In this document: positions 8,259 through 17,536 of the stretch, piece after piece
Layout of the letters: each line of letters starts with the position of its first letter
Numbering within the stretch: position 1 is the first letter of the stretch
Source: an uncultured Clostridia bacterium
GTDB taxonomy: Bacteria; Bacillota; Clostridia; Christensenellales; Borkfalkiaceae
Direction: 5' to 3'
Assembly (NCBI GenBank): GCA_944327465.1
Contig: CALVHH010000022.1
Coordinates: 1-42,697, forward strand
DNA: 42,697 bases
Program-made: the position numbers and the translations under genes
Notes under the pieces: model-generated
The model's input: the letters and a program-made list of their open reading frames with translations, nothing else
Database searches by the model: none
What the model was told of the DNA's origin: nothing

Positions 8259-10445
8259 TCAATGTACGGGATTTTTGCTGTGTCCCGCAGTATAGTTTTT
8301 AAATAACTTCCTCAATTTTTCGCCGTCATTTGCAGCCATGGCGTCACCAATCATACACGCATCGCCCAGTGAACAATCCAAAAGCCTGCCTGTCTGCTGT
8401 TGCATGCATATGAGTCTGTCGCAGTTGAACAGCTCGAACCTGCACGACGAGGCGCTGTATCTTCGAAGAGAAAAGCGCCTGCCGCTCTCATCGGTCAAAC
8501 GGTAACTCAACCTCTTGTCGCAGCTTTTGCACGACTTTTCAAACGGGCAATAGATGATATCCATCACCTTTATATCGCCCGCAGACAAATAGAAAGTATT
8601 ATCAGAAAATAAGGATTGACATTCGTTAATCGTCAGTTCCTTCGAAAGAGCAACGTACTCGGCGTCGAGCATGGAAAGCGCAACGTCGTTGGACAAATTG
8701 AAGCCGCAGCCGGCAAAAAGTTTAATTCCACTTTCCATGCACAACTCCCACGCCCAATAACCGTCGCAATAGACTCCGTCAAATTCTTTCAAAACATCTG
8801 AAATGCCGCAAATATCGTCACCGCTGAAAAAGGGCGGCAGATACAAATATTTTTTACCTTTAAAAGAACCGAACGCACCGATATCCACAGTTCGATAATC
8901 TTCGGGTTTGAGTATGCCGATATCCGCATCAACGCCGTAAAATTCGCCGGAAATTATTGCATTAAGACTATTTTTGCCGCAGCGCCTATTCTCGGGCAAC
9001 GGCAACATGCCGCCGATAATTTCATTTAAATTGCACGAAAGCATTTTAAAATGTTCAGAATATGCGTGGCGCCGCAGCGAATTGAGCGCCGAGACAGGCA
9101 CAAACGGCTCGCCGATAACAGAGATATCGGCGAACTCGGGCTCAAACGGATACCCGTCCACCTTACAAAAGCACTTTAAAACATCTTCCTCCGTAAGTCC
9201 GCGGTTGACCGCAGGCGAGGGAATAAATTCGGATACATATTCTTTCCCGTCTATAGCCACGGACATTGCACTGCCACAGGCTATCTTCAAAGAAACGGAT
9301 ATTTTTTTCAGCTTTCTGTCCGAAAGCAGCCGCTCATTCAGTCGAACGTCCGTCGTTATAAATATCTTGTCGCCATTTATAAGTCTCGTCTGGGAATTCA
9401 CAAAAAATCCGCCCCTGGTCACGCCGCCAAAGACGGCTCCGCACAGTTCGCGTCCGCCTCTGAGCACCTTGAACGCATCACCATGCACGCAATGCATAGT
9501 ACTATGACACACATACTTGCCGTTTACCACTTCCACATTGCCGCAAAACTCGCCCAAGTGCCCCTGTACCGACCGAGATATAAACGATTTGTCCTGCCCG
9601 AAGGCAAGTCCCTTTGTGTAGTTGCCGCGATTATAAGTGCGCTTGAGCGCCGAAAGTCCCCCTCCCGCGTCATTGCCGTTGATCAAGCCGCGATAATATT
9701 TCACCGCCGCAGCGATATATTCGGGGCGGCGCATCCTCCCCTCTATTTTAAATGAATACACGCCGGCATCGATGAGCTTTGTAATATCGGTACCGACAGA
9801 AAGGTCCGAAAGCGAGAGAGCATATGCCTTTTCGGTATAGCCCTGACGGTCGATGGCATATTGTTTGCGGCATGGCTGCTTGCATCTTCCCCTGTTGCCG
9901 CTGTTTCCGCCGGCAAACGAGGACAGATAGCACTGTCCCGAAAAGCAAGTGCACAGCGCACCCTGAACGAACACCTCGGTCTCTATGACTTTGGCTATCT
10001 CGGCAATATCTTTAAGCGCTGTTTCTCTTGCAAGGATGACGCGTTCAAAGCCGAATCGCTTAGCCATGCGTGCGCCGTACACATTGTTTACGCCCGCCTG
10101 AGTAGACAGATGCAGGTGAAGCTGCGGATAGACCTCCTTTAAATATTTACCCAAAAAAATATCCTGGATAATGAGCGCATCGGCGCCGGCGTTGTGCGCG
10201 GCAACGACCTCTCCGATAAAATCGGTCAGCTCCGATTGTTTTACGAGCGTATTGACGGCAACATATATTTTGACGCCGAGCACATGCGCATATTCGCATA
10301 GCCTGCGCAGCATGTCACAATCGAAATTTTCAGCAGACGCCCTGGCAGAAAAACTCTTCAATCCCAGGTACACGGCATCGGCACCGCTGTTTATCGCGGC
10401 AAGCGCACCATTCATATCCCCTGCAGGGGCAAGCAGTTCAGTCAT
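8259..10445 (-). CDS. U32 family protein, RlhA-like (rRNA/tRNA hydroxylation type)
   Basis: U32 proteins annotated as peptidases include RlhA and TrhP, which hydroxylate 23S rRNA and tRNA; the peptidase name is historical. This one has about 728 residues, with the usual opening MTELLAPAGDMNGALAA and a cysteine cluster (CTCFSGQC...CKQPC, near residue 165-195) expected to bind an iron-sulfur cluster. A second cysteine group lies near the C terminus (CPFEKSCKSC). The length, with an extra C-terminal half, fits the RlhA/DUF3656 branch. The ATG at 10,445 is preferred because it matches the family start; an in-frame TTG 12 bases upstream is also possible. It overlaps the HAD gene by a few bases. 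Confidence 0.85.
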   Translation of the reverse strand: MTELLAPAGDMNGALAAINSGADAVYLGLKSFSARASAENFDCDMLRRLCEYAHVLGVKIYVAVNTLVKQSELTDFIGEVVAAHNAGADALIIQDIFLGKYLKEVYPQLHLHLSTQAGVNNVYGARMAKRFGFERVILARETALKDIAEIAKVIETEVFVQGALCTCFSGQCYLSSFAGGNSGNRGRCKQPCRKQYAIDRQGYTEKAYALSLSDLSVGTDITKLIDAGVYSFKIEGRMRRPEYIAAAVKYYRGLINGNDAGGGLSALKRTYNRGNYTKGLAFGQDKSFISRSVQGHLGEFCGNVEVVNGKYVCHSTMHCVHGDAFKVLRGGRELCGAVFGGVTRGGFFVNSQTRLINGDKIFITTDVRLNERLLSDRKLKKISVSLKIACGSAMSVAIDGKEYVSEFIPSPAVNRGLTEEDVLKCFCKVDGYPFEPEFADISVIGEPFVPVSALNSLRRHAYSEHFKMLSCNLNEIIGGMLPLPENRRCGKNSLNAIISGEFYGVDADIGILKPEDYRTVDIGAFGSFKGKKYLYLPPFFSGDDICGISDVLKEFDGVYCDGYWAWELCMESGIKLFAGCGFNLSNDVALSMLDAEYVALSKELTINECQSLFSDNTFYLSAGDIKVMDIIYCPFEKSCKSCDKRLSYRLTDESGRRFSLRRYSASSCRFELFNCDRLICMQQQTGRLLDCSLGDACMIGDAMAANDGEKLRKLFKNYTAGHSKNPVH

Positions 10446-11268
10446 GGCAATAACCAAACCTTTTGATTATCTCAGCCACGGCGCCTTCGTTATTTGTCGC
10501 CGAAACATAGTCGGCACGCTCCTTGAGCTCCCGCACGGCATTTCCAACGGCAACACCCACTCCCGCGGCCTCTATCATGGAAAGGTCGTTAAGGTTGTCG
10601 CCTATGGCAACGGTATGCGCTATATCTATGCCGTAATGCGACGCCATAAACCTTATGCCTGCGCCCTTGGTATCGCCGAGAGGCGAAACTTCGACAAGCA
10701 CTTCGGCGCTGCACGTAACATCGTATTTACCTTTAAACTTTTCGCTGAGGTACTCAAAAAGCCCTTCTCTTGCCTCGGCAGGACAAAGACTTGCAACTTT
10801 TTGACAAGTCAAATGCTTTTCTTTTACATATCGTGAGAGCTTTACGTCGGCATGCTCCGCCGTCAGATTAATTATGCTCTCATACAGTTTTAAAAATTTA
10901 TTGTCGGCGGGAATATCCGAAAAAAATCTGTCGTCGCTGTATACATTTACCGATTGTCCGCAGCTTTCTATCGCCTCACATATTTCAGACGCCTGTTCGC
11001 AGGAAAGTCCGCCGTGACGAATAAACGCACCCGTTTCGATATCGGCAATAACACTGCTCTGACACGCCGAAACGAGCCCCTTTAATCCGAGCCTGCGCAC
11101 TTGAGGCAATATGGAAGCGAGCACCCTTCCCGTGCACACAGCAAATATGCCGCCATCGGCAATATACCTATCGATTGCCTCAGCCACATTCGGCAATATT
11201 TTGCCGTCGGAAGTTATCAGAGTGCCGTCAAAATCGGAAACTATCAGTTTTGCATTGAGTTTAGTCAT
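10438..11268 (-). CDS. Cof-type HAD-IIB phosphatase
   Basis: A 276-residue cytoplasmic HAD hydrolase. Motif I is SDFDGTLI (D12 and D14), motif II is CTGRVLAS, and the C-terminal motif GDNLNDLSMIEAAGVGVAVGNA is typical of the Cof/HAD-IIB group. These enzymes usually dephosphorylate sugar phosphates or cofactors such as FMN or PLP; the substrate here is not predictable. It follows uvrC after 3 bases and runs into the U32 gene, so it is an internal operon gene. Confidence 0.9.
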   Translation of the reverse strand: MTKLNAKLIVSDFDGTLITSDGKILPNVAEAIDRYIADGGIFAVCTGRVLASILPQVRRLGLKGLVSACQSSVIADIETGAFIRHGGLSCEQASEICEAIESCGQSVNVYSDDRFFSDIPADNKFLKLYESIINLTAEHADVKLSRYVKEKHLTCQKVASLCPAEAREGLFEYLSEKFKGKYDVTCSAEVLVEVSPLGDTKGAGIRFMASHYGIDIAHTVAIGDNLNDLSMIEAAGVGVAVGNAVRELKERADYVSATNNEGAVAEIIKRFGYCHD

Positions 11269-11271
11269 ATC

Positions 11272-13077
11272 CTAATTAGAAAAATAATCTTTGATGGCTT
11301 TTGCCACCTTTAAACTTATCCCGTGCGTCCTGGCTATATCTTCTGCCTCGGCGCTCATTATCTTGTCTATTGTGGAATAGCGCTCCATCAGCGCTATCCT
11401 GCGCTGCTTGCCCACGCCTTCAATCTTTTCAAGCTCACTCTTTAGCATGTTTTTTGAATGAAGATTGCGGAAATATGTTATAGCAAATCTGTGCGCCTCG
11501 TCCCTGATCCTCTGTACCATGCGCAGCGCGTAGTCGCGAGCGGGTATTTTTACGGCGTCATCCGAAGTCAGCGTAAAAATTTCTTCCTGCTGCTTTGCTA
11601 TGGAGATGAGCTCGATATCCGTCACTCCGAGCTGCCCGAATATCTCCGCCACGGCTGAAAGCTGTCCCTTGCCGCCGTCGATAACTATCAAATCGGGTTT
11701 GGGAAAGCGCTCTTCCTCGTCGGTTCCGAGTTTCGACAACCTGCGCAGCAAAACTTCCTGAAGAGACGCAAAATCGTTCGCCCCTTCAACGGTCTTTATT
11801 TTGAACCTTCTGTACTGCGTCCTGTCCGCCTCGCCATCGATAAATACCACCATCGAAGCGACCTTGTCCACGCCGGACACATTGGAAATATCGTAACACT
11901 CCATCCTGCGGGGATAGCGGACGAGCCCGAGCATCTGCTGCAATCTCTTGCAGGCATTGACGGTCATATCGTCGCGATGCCTGATTTTATCTACAGATTT
12001 TTCAAGGTAATCGTGTGCGTTCCGCTCCGCCATCTTTAAAAGTTCTGCCTTGACGCCCTGTTTTGCAGCGGTTATGTCTACGCTCTTGCCGAGCTTTTCT
12101 TTGAAAAATTGCGACACGAGCAACTTTTCGCAGTATTCGGGAACAACTATCTCGGCAGGCGGTTCATGCGTGGCATAGTACTGTGTAATAAACGACGTAA
12201 GCGCTTCGGCATCGGAAATATGCGCCTCGTCCAGCGCAAACGAGCTAGCCCCCTGCATTATACCCTTTCTTGTAACCAGAACATTGACGGCAGAATACAG
12301 GTTATTTGTGGCGTAAGCGATTATGTCGGCGTCGATCACCTTATTTATCGAAGTTATTCGCTTGGCTTCAAGTTTGGAAAGCATCGATATCTTATTGCGA
12401 TAATCGAGCGCCAGCTCAAACGCCTCGCCTTCGGCAGCCGCAATCATCTTCTGTTCGAGCACGGCTTGCGCGTTTTTATAGTCGCCGTCCAAAAAATTCA
12501 GAGCTTTTTTAACTCTCAAACCGTACTCTTCTTCGTTTATCTTGTGCGCACACGGCGCCGTGCAGCGGCCTATATGATAATTCAGACACTCACGTTTGGG
12601 TTTTGCCGTAACCGACGTATGGCACAACCTGACGCCGAACAGCAGCTGAACGACTTCGAGTATATCCTTACAGTTGATACCCCCCATGAATGGACCAAAA
12701 TATCTGCCGCCATCTTTTTTTATTTTACGGGTTATATAAAAAGAAGGAAACCTGTCGCGCATATCGGCTTTGATATACGGATACGTCTTGTCGTCCTTTA
12801 AAAGAATATTGTACTTAGGCTTGTATTTTTTGATTAAATTATTTTCAAGCGCCAATGCGTCTATTTCGCTGTTTGTTATGATGTAATTGAAGTCGGCAAT
12901 ATTTGCAACCATCTGCATAACTTTCTGCGGCTTGGGAGTGTTGTGAAAATATTGCCTGACACGATTTTTAAGCACCCTCGCCTTGCCGACGTAAATGACG
13001 TTGCCGTACTTATCGAGCATTATATAGACGCCCGGAGAATCGGGCAGAAGTTTTAATTTCTCTTTGATAACGTCCAT
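11272..13077 (-). CDS. uvrC: Excinuclease ABC subunit C
   Basis: UvrC makes both incisions in nucleotide excision repair with UvrA and UvrB. The 601-residue protein shows the N-terminal GIY-YIG nuclease (GVYIM ... VIYVGKA, about residues 15-40), the cysteine cluster of the linker, a UvrB-binding segment (about 190-230), the RNase H-like C-terminal nuclease (ECYDISNVSG and VIDGGKGQL) and a terminal helix-hairpin-helix (IEGVGKQRRIALMERY). A GTG 33 bases upstream keeps the frame open, but it lies upstream of the -10 box, so the ATG at 13,077 is the start. No Shine-Dalgarno site is visible and the predicted leader is under 10 bases. Confidence 0.95.
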   Translation of the reverse strand: MDVIKEKLKLLPDSPGVYIMLDKYGNVIYVGKARVLKNRVRQYFHNTPKPQKVMQMVANIADFNYIITNSEIDALALENNLIKKYKPKYNILLKDDKTYPYIKADMRDRFPSFYITRKIKKDGGRYFGPFMGGINCKDILEVVQLLFGVRLCHTSVTAKPKRECLNYHIGRCTAPCAHKINEEEYGLRVKKALNFLDGDYKNAQAVLEQKMIAAAEGEAFELALDYRNKISMLSKLEAKRITSINKVIDADIIAYATNNLYSAVNVLVTRKGIMQGASSFALDEAHISDAEALTSFITQYYATHEPPAEIVVPEYCEKLLVSQFFKEKLGKSVDITAAKQGVKAELLKMAERNAHDYLEKSVDKIRHRDDMTVNACKRLQQMLGLVRYPRRMECYDISNVSGVDKVASMVVFIDGEADRTQYRRFKIKTVEGANDFASLQEVLLRRLSKLGTDEEERFPKPDLIVIDGGKGQLSAVAEIFGQLGVTDIELISIAKQQEEIFTLTSDDAVKIPARDYALRMVQRIRDEAHRFAITYFRNLHSKNMLKSELEKIEGVGKQRRIALMERYSTIDKIMSAEAEDIARTHGISLKVAKAIKDYFSN

Positions 13078-13092
13078 ACCAAACCATGTTAT

Positions 13093-13121
13093 ATTGTAAC
13101 ATAACCCCACTTATTTTGCAA
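13093..13121 (-). promoter_or_regulatory. Promoter of the uvrC gene series
   Basis: TTGCAA (13,116-13,121) and TACAAT (13,093-13,098) are 17 bases apart on the minus strand. The expected start site near 13,086 leaves only about 8-9 bases before the uvrC ATG. Confidence 0.75.
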
Positions 13122-13150
13122 TATTAATTGACATGTTTTTTATATATAAA

Positions 13151-13184
13151 TTTTAAGCCGACAGGCAGACCTGTCGGCTTAAAA
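13151..13184 (-). terminator. Terminator of the ABC exporter operon
   Basis: A perfect 15-base inverted repeat, 13,151-13,165 with 13,170-13,184, around a 4-base loop (TTTTAAGCCGACAGG arm). It follows the stop codon of the second ABC gene by about 15 bases; the tail is only partly T-rich. Confidence 0.8.
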
Positions 13185-13198
13185 GACACTATGTTTAA

Positions 13199-15133
13199 TT
13201 ATTCGAGCTCGAATGCACCTGTATAGAGCTGATAATATTTGCCCTTTTGGGCAATGAGCTGTTCATGACTGCCGCGCTCTATTATTTCGCCATGCTCAAG
13301 CACCATTATCGCCTGACTGTTCCTTACAGTGGACAGCCTGTGCGCTATGACAAAGACCGTTCTGCCCTCCATCAGTTTATCCATGCCCTGCTCGATGAGC
13401 TTTTCGGTTCTGGTATCGATGGACGAAGTAGCCTCATCGAGTATCAAAACGGGACATTCGGAGACCATCGCCCTGGAAATCGCAAGGAGCTGACGCTGTC
13501 CCTGCGAAAGATTGGCGCCATCGCCCTTTATCATGGTCTGATAACCATCGGGCAGATGACAGATAAAACTGTCGGCGTTGGCAAGTTTTGCCGCCCTGAT
13601 ACATTCCTCATCGGTGGCTTCAAGCCTGCCGTAGCGTATATTGTCCATTACCGTGCCCGTAAACAGGTGAGTATCCTGAAGCACTATGCCAAGAGAGCGG
13701 CGCAAATCTGACTTTTTGATATCCCTGATATTTATTCCGTCGTAGGTTATCGTGCCCGACTGGATGTCGTAAAAACGATTTATAAGATTTGTTATGGTCG
13801 TCTTGCCGGCACCCGTAGCGCCTACGAACGCTATCTTCTGTCCGGGTTTTGCATACAGGCTTATATTCTTTAAAATTACCTTTTGGGGAGTATATCCGAA
13901 CACGACGTCGTCAAAACGTATATCGCCCCTGAGAGGAATATATTCATACGAACCGTCGGAAAGAGGCTTTTTCCATGCCCAGCCGCCGTCGTCGCATTCG
14001 CCGTGCGTCAAAGTTATATCGCCTCCCTTGTCTTCGGGGGTCGTATCAATCATTTCAAATATGCGCTCGGCACCCGCAAGCGCCATAACTATGGCGCTGA
14101 ACTGCTGCGATACCTGCATTACGGGCATATTGAACTGCCTTGTATACATCAGATATGAGACGAGCATACCCGCCATAACAGCCAGTCTGTTGGCTTTATC
14201 GGCATTCTGCACGCTGCAGAATATGGAAAGCAGTCCGCCCTCTCCGCCGAATACCATTATAAGCACGCCGACGAGAGCAACAAGCACATATTGAAGATAA
14301 CCGAGATTGTTGTTTACAGGTCCCATCAGAAAAGCATAGCCGTTTGCAATGCTGCCCGCTTCGTTGAGCCTGTCGTTGACATCTTTGAATTCTTCACGAG
14401 CCTTCTGTTCATGACAGAATACTTTTATTACTTTCTGACCTTCGGTCATCTCTTCGACATATCCGTTGAGCGCACCCAAAGCCTTTTGGTTGGCAAGGTA
14501 ATATTTTGCCGACCGTCCGCCGATTATCTTTGTAGCAAAGATTATTCCAACAAGAACAACGCACACGACTAAAAGCAACGTGACACTGTACATTATCATG
14601 AATGCCAATACGGCAATCAGCGTCAGTACCGATGAGATGAGTTGCGGGATGGTCTGGGTGAGCAACTGACGCATGGTGTCGACGTCGTTTGTATATAAGC
14701 TCATCAGGTCGCCGTGAGTATGCGTGTCGAAGTACTGCAAAGGCAGCGTCTGCATGGTGGCAAACATGTCGTCGCGCATTTTTTTGAGCGTGCCCTGGGC
14801 AATGTACATCATGATGAGGTTACAAGCGAACGATGAAATGGCTCCCGCCGCATAAATGCAGCCCATCATAATGATGTTGTTCATTATCAGCCCCATGTCG
14901 GCATTTACCTGGTTGTCGATGAGTTCTGTCGTTATTACCGAAACTCGTGAAGCTGCGGTAACGTTTGCAACAGAGGATATACATACGAATATTATGACAC
15001 AGATAGTGGCAAACTTGTTGCGGAGGAAAGAATATTTAAGCAATCTGCCCAGCGTCTTCATGGGAGTCTTTGCCCCGTGCGAAGTTTTTATAAGGTCTCC
15101 GCCGCAATCGTTGACTTTTCTATTTGCAGGCAT
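13199..15133 (-). CDS. ABC exporter half-transporter, canonical ATPase subunit
   Basis: A 644-residue type IV ABC exporter half: six membrane helices (about 35-330), then a nucleotide-binding domain. Walker A is GATGAGKTT, the signature is LSQGQRQ, Walker B is LILDEATSSID with the catalytic Glu present, and the switch region is IAHRLSTV with its His. Together with the upstream gene this forms a heterodimer of the LmrCD/BmrCD/TM287-288 type, likely a multidrug or lipid-like substrate exporter in the cytoplasmic membrane. An insertion before the ATPase domain (about residues 375-400, rich in G, W and D) is unusual. Start overlaps the upstream stop (TAATG) with GAGGAG in front. Confidence 0.92.
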   Translation of the reverse strand: MPANRKVNDCGGDLIKTSHGAKTPMKTLGRLLKYSFLRNKFATICVIIFVCISSVANVTAASRVSVITTELIDNQVNADMGLIMNNIIMMGCIYAAGAISSFACNLIMMYIAQGTLKKMRDDMFATMQTLPLQYFDTHTHGDLMSLYTNDVDTMRQLLTQTIPQLISSVLTLIAVLAFMIMYSVTLLLVVCVVLVGIIFATKIIGGRSAKYYLANQKALGALNGYVEEMTEGQKVIKVFCHEQKAREEFKDVNDRLNEAGSIANGYAFLMGPVNNNLGYLQYVLVALVGVLIMVFGGEGGLLSIFCSVQNADKANRLAVMAGMLVSYLMYTRQFNMPVMQVSQQFSAIVMALAGAERIFEMIDTTPEDKGGDITLTHGECDDGGWAWKKPLSDGSYEYIPLRGDIRFDDVVFGYTPQKVILKNISLYAKPGQKIAFVGATGAGKTTITNLINRFYDIQSGTITYDGINIRDIKKSDLRRSLGIVLQDTHLFTGTVMDNIRYGRLEATDEECIRAAKLANADSFICHLPDGYQTMIKGDGANLSQGQRQLLAISRAMVSECPVLILDEATSSIDTRTEKLIEQGMDKLMEGRTVFVIAHRLSTVRNSQAIMVLEHGEIIERGSHEQLIAQKGKYYQLYTGAFELE

Positions 15134-16890
15134 TACTCCTCACCTCCCTTTACCTGAGATTCGAATATTTCCCTGTATATTTCGTTTGAAGCAAGCAGCT
15201 GCTCGTGCGTGCCCATACCGTCAATCTTGCCCTCGTTGAGCACTATTATCTTGTCGGCGTCCTGCACCGAAGCTATACGCTGGGCGATTATTATCTTTGT
15301 GGTTTCGGGGGCGTACTTTTTTAGGTTTGCGCGTATTGTTGCATCCGTCTTGGTATCGACCGCCGATGTGGAGTCATCAAAGATTATTATCTTGGGGTGT
15401 TTCAGAAGCGCACGCGCAATGCAGAGCCTCTGCTTTTGTCCGCCTGAGACGTTTACGCCGCCCTGACCGAGGTCATAATCGTACTTGCCGGGGAGATTTT
15501 GTATGAACTCGTCGGCACACGCCTGTTCGGCAGCTGCGCGTATCTGTTCATCGGTGGCATTCTCGTCGCCCCATCTGAGGTTTTCGGCTATAGTGCCTGA
15601 AAAGAGCACGTTCTTCTGCAGCACCATAGCTACGGTGTTGCGCAGAGCGTCGAGATTGTACTTGCGTACGTCAAGACCGCCGACCTTAACGCTGCCGTTG
15701 GCGGCGTCGTAAAGGCGGGGAATGAGCGACACGAGCGAACTCTTGCCCGAACCCGTAGCGCCGATTATACCTACAGTCTCACCCGAAGCTATGTGCAGGT
15801 CGATATTTTTGAGCACCTTGACATCGGCTTTTTGGGAATAGCAGAAATCTACGTTGTTGAAATCGATGGAGCCGTCCTTTACTTCGGTTATCTGCTCCTT
15901 GGACTTGGGAAGGGTAGTGGTTTCTTCGAGCACCTGTACGATACGCTCCGCAGAGCCCCTTGAAAGCGAAATGAAGTTGAGACACATTGCCACCATCATT
16001 ACTCCGGAGAGTATCTGAGCGGAATACTGAATGAGCGTCTGCAATTCACTGGGCTGGATTCCGCCCGCGATGTTGCCTACGTACATATTTGAGCCCATGG
16101 TGAGAATGACTATGTTGACAAGAAACATTACGAGCATGACGCTGGGCATCATTATCGTAAGTATTCTTTCGGCTTTTACGGAGTATGTATACACCTCTCC
16201 GCTCGCCTTCTTCATTTTGGATATCTCCCTATCTTCGCGCACGTATGACTTTACTACCCTTATTGCCGTGAGATCTTCCTGCAGCACCGCATTGAGATCG
16301 TCGTACTTTTTGAACATCGTTCTGAAGTAAGGCACGACCCTGAACATACAGAACGCCACCACCAACCCGAGCACGAGCGCAGCGCCCGCAAATATGAGCG
16401 CCATTATGGGTTCAATGACAATAGTCATTATTATTGACGCGATAAACAGAATGGGCGCACGGATGAGCATTCTTATTGCCATCTGATAGGCATTCTGCAC
16501 ATTTGTGACGTCGGTGGTTATACGGGTTATAAGGCTGGCAGTCGAATAATTATCGATATTGGCAAACGAAAACGACTGCAGATTGTTATACATATCCTCC
16601 CTGAGGTTATGCGCAAATCCGCACGAGGCCTTTGCCGCCAGCTTTGCCCCCACCGAACCTGCCACGAGAGCAATGAGCGCACAAGCTATCATGAGCGCTG
16701 CCGATATGGCGATGACATTTATGTCGACCTGCGCCTTCTTGTTTTCGGCAACGGCCTGAAGCTCGCCCACGATAAACGTCATGAGGAAGGGAATTATAAT
16801 TTCCATTATCGCTTCCACCGCCATCAGCAGAGGAACGATTATGGAGATTTTTTTGTACTCCCTCACGCTTTTGAGCAATTTTTTTATCAT
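15133..16890 (-). CDS. ABC exporter half-transporter, degenerate ATPase subunit
   Basis: A 585-residue ABC exporter half with six N-terminal membrane helices and one ATPase domain. Walker A is GATGSGKSS and the signature VSGGQKQR is intact, but Walker B reads IIFDDSTSAVD, so Asp replaces the catalytic Glu near residue 506, and the switch His is Gln in IIAQRIAS. These changes mark the non-hydrolysing site partner in heterodimeric exporters. The ATG at 16,890 has GGAG 6 bases upstream; a GTG 12 bases further up would include the ribosome site, so it is rejected. It follows marR and is overlapped by its partner gene. Confidence 0.93.
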   Translation of the reverse strand: MIKKLLKSVREYKKISIIVPLLMAVEAIMEIIIPFLMTFIVGELQAVAENKKAQVDINVIAISAALMIACALIALVAGSVGAKLAAKASCGFAHNLREDMYNNLQSFSFANIDNYSTASLITRITTDVTNVQNAYQMAIRMLIRAPILFIASIIMTIVIEPIMALIFAGAALVLGLVVAFCMFRVVPYFRTMFKKYDDLNAVLQEDLTAIRVVKSYVREDREISKMKKASGEVYTYSVKAERILTIMMPSVMLVMFLVNIVILTMGSNMYVGNIAGGIQPSELQTLIQYSAQILSGVMMVAMCLNFISLSRGSAERIVQVLEETTTLPKSKEQITEVKDGSIDFNNVDFCYSQKADVKVLKNIDLHIASGETVGIIGATGSGKSSLVSLIPRLYDAANGSVKVGGLDVRKYNLDALRNTVAMVLQKNVLFSGTIAENLRWGDENATDEQIRAAAEQACADEFIQNLPGKYDYDLGQGGVNVSGGQKQRLCIARALLKHPKIIIFDDSTSAVDTKTDATIRANLKKYAPETTKIIIAQRIASVQDADKIIVLNEGKIDGMGTHEQLLASNEIYREIFESQVKGGEE

Positions 16891-16921
16891 ACTTATCTCC
16901 ACTTAAAAAATTTTAAACAGA

Positions 16922-17362
16922 TTATTTACCGTCGTCGCCCAGATACGCAAGCACTTTATTGATGAGCGAAATAAATGTATGCTGCTCCTCGGAACTGAGC
17001 GCCGCGCATATGCGTTCATCGCACTTATCCATCAGCTCACGGTTTTTTTCGCAGAGCTCCACGCCTTTATCGGTCAGCGCTATATACTTTGTGCGCGCAT
17101 CGTCTATAGGCGACGTCCTCGTCAAAAAACCACCGCGCTGAAGATTTGACAGCATCGACGAAACGGACGAGGGTCTGAGCCCCGTGGCACGTTCTATGTC
17201 GCGCTGACATACCTGCTCGCCATGCAACGATTTTATCCTGATAAATACCAATGCATGAAGCTGTACGGAAGAGATGCCGTACTCAGAAAGATTGATGTCG
17301 TTGCTGCGCACTATCGCCCTGTGCAGGCTGCAGATGGCGCCGAACAAACGCTGGTTTTCCAC
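16922..17362 (-). CDS. MarR family transcriptional regulator
   Basis: A 146-residue winged-helix regulator. The DNA-binding segment runs over about residues 50-95 (VCQRDIERATGLRPSSVSSMLSNLQRGGFL, followed by the wing with DDARTKYIALTDKG). It is the first gene of the exporter operon, in the usual arrangement where MarR represses itself and a drug exporter until a ligand binds. Start is GTG with AGGGG 7 bases before. A consensus promoter and a perfect inverted repeat lie directly upstream, supporting autorepression. Confidence 0.92.
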   Translation of the reverse strand: MENQRLFGAICSLHRAIVRSNDINLSEYGISSVQLHALVFIRIKSLHGEQVCQRDIERATGLRPSSVSSMLSNLQRGGFLTRTSPIDDARTKYIALTDKGVELCEKNRELMDKCDERICAALSSEEQHTFISLINKVLAYLGDDGK

Positions 17363-17389
17363 ACGTATACCCCTAAAACAGAAAAAAAT

Positions 17390-17420
17390 ATTTCGATATC
17401 TAACTGTTTGATATCGAAAT
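17390..17420 (-). promoter_or_regulatory. Inverted-repeat operator, probably for MarR
   Basis: ATTTCGATATC (17,390-17,400) and its exact reverse complement (17,410-17,420) flank a 9-base spacer. The repeat covers the predicted transcription start (about 17,416) and ends 28 bases before the marR GTG, a position suited to repression. Confidence 0.75.
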
Positions 17421-17422
17421 AA

Positions 17423-17451
17423 ATTATATTGATTATGATGTTATTTGTCAA
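17423..17451 (-). promoter_or_regulatory. Consensus promoter of marR-ABC operon
   Basis: TTGACA (17,446-17,451) and TATAAT (17,423-17,428) with a 17-base spacer on the minus strand: a perfect sigma-A consensus, as expected for a strong promoter held off by a repressor. Confidence 0.88.
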
Positions 17452-17536
17452 CAGAATTTCAGCAAAAAAACGTATGACAAATATGAAATTTTTTTCATAA
17501 TGTAAAAAATTCACATTATCATTTAAGTTATAACTT

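Noticed and set aside
13078-13110. Longer uvrC form starting at GTG 13,110
   Set aside because: The start codon would lie upstream of the -10 box, outside the transcript.
17461-17536. Terminator for the acidic-tailed membrane protein
   Set aside because: Several short AT-only inverted repeats are present (for example 17,497-17,519), but none has a GC stem with a T tail.
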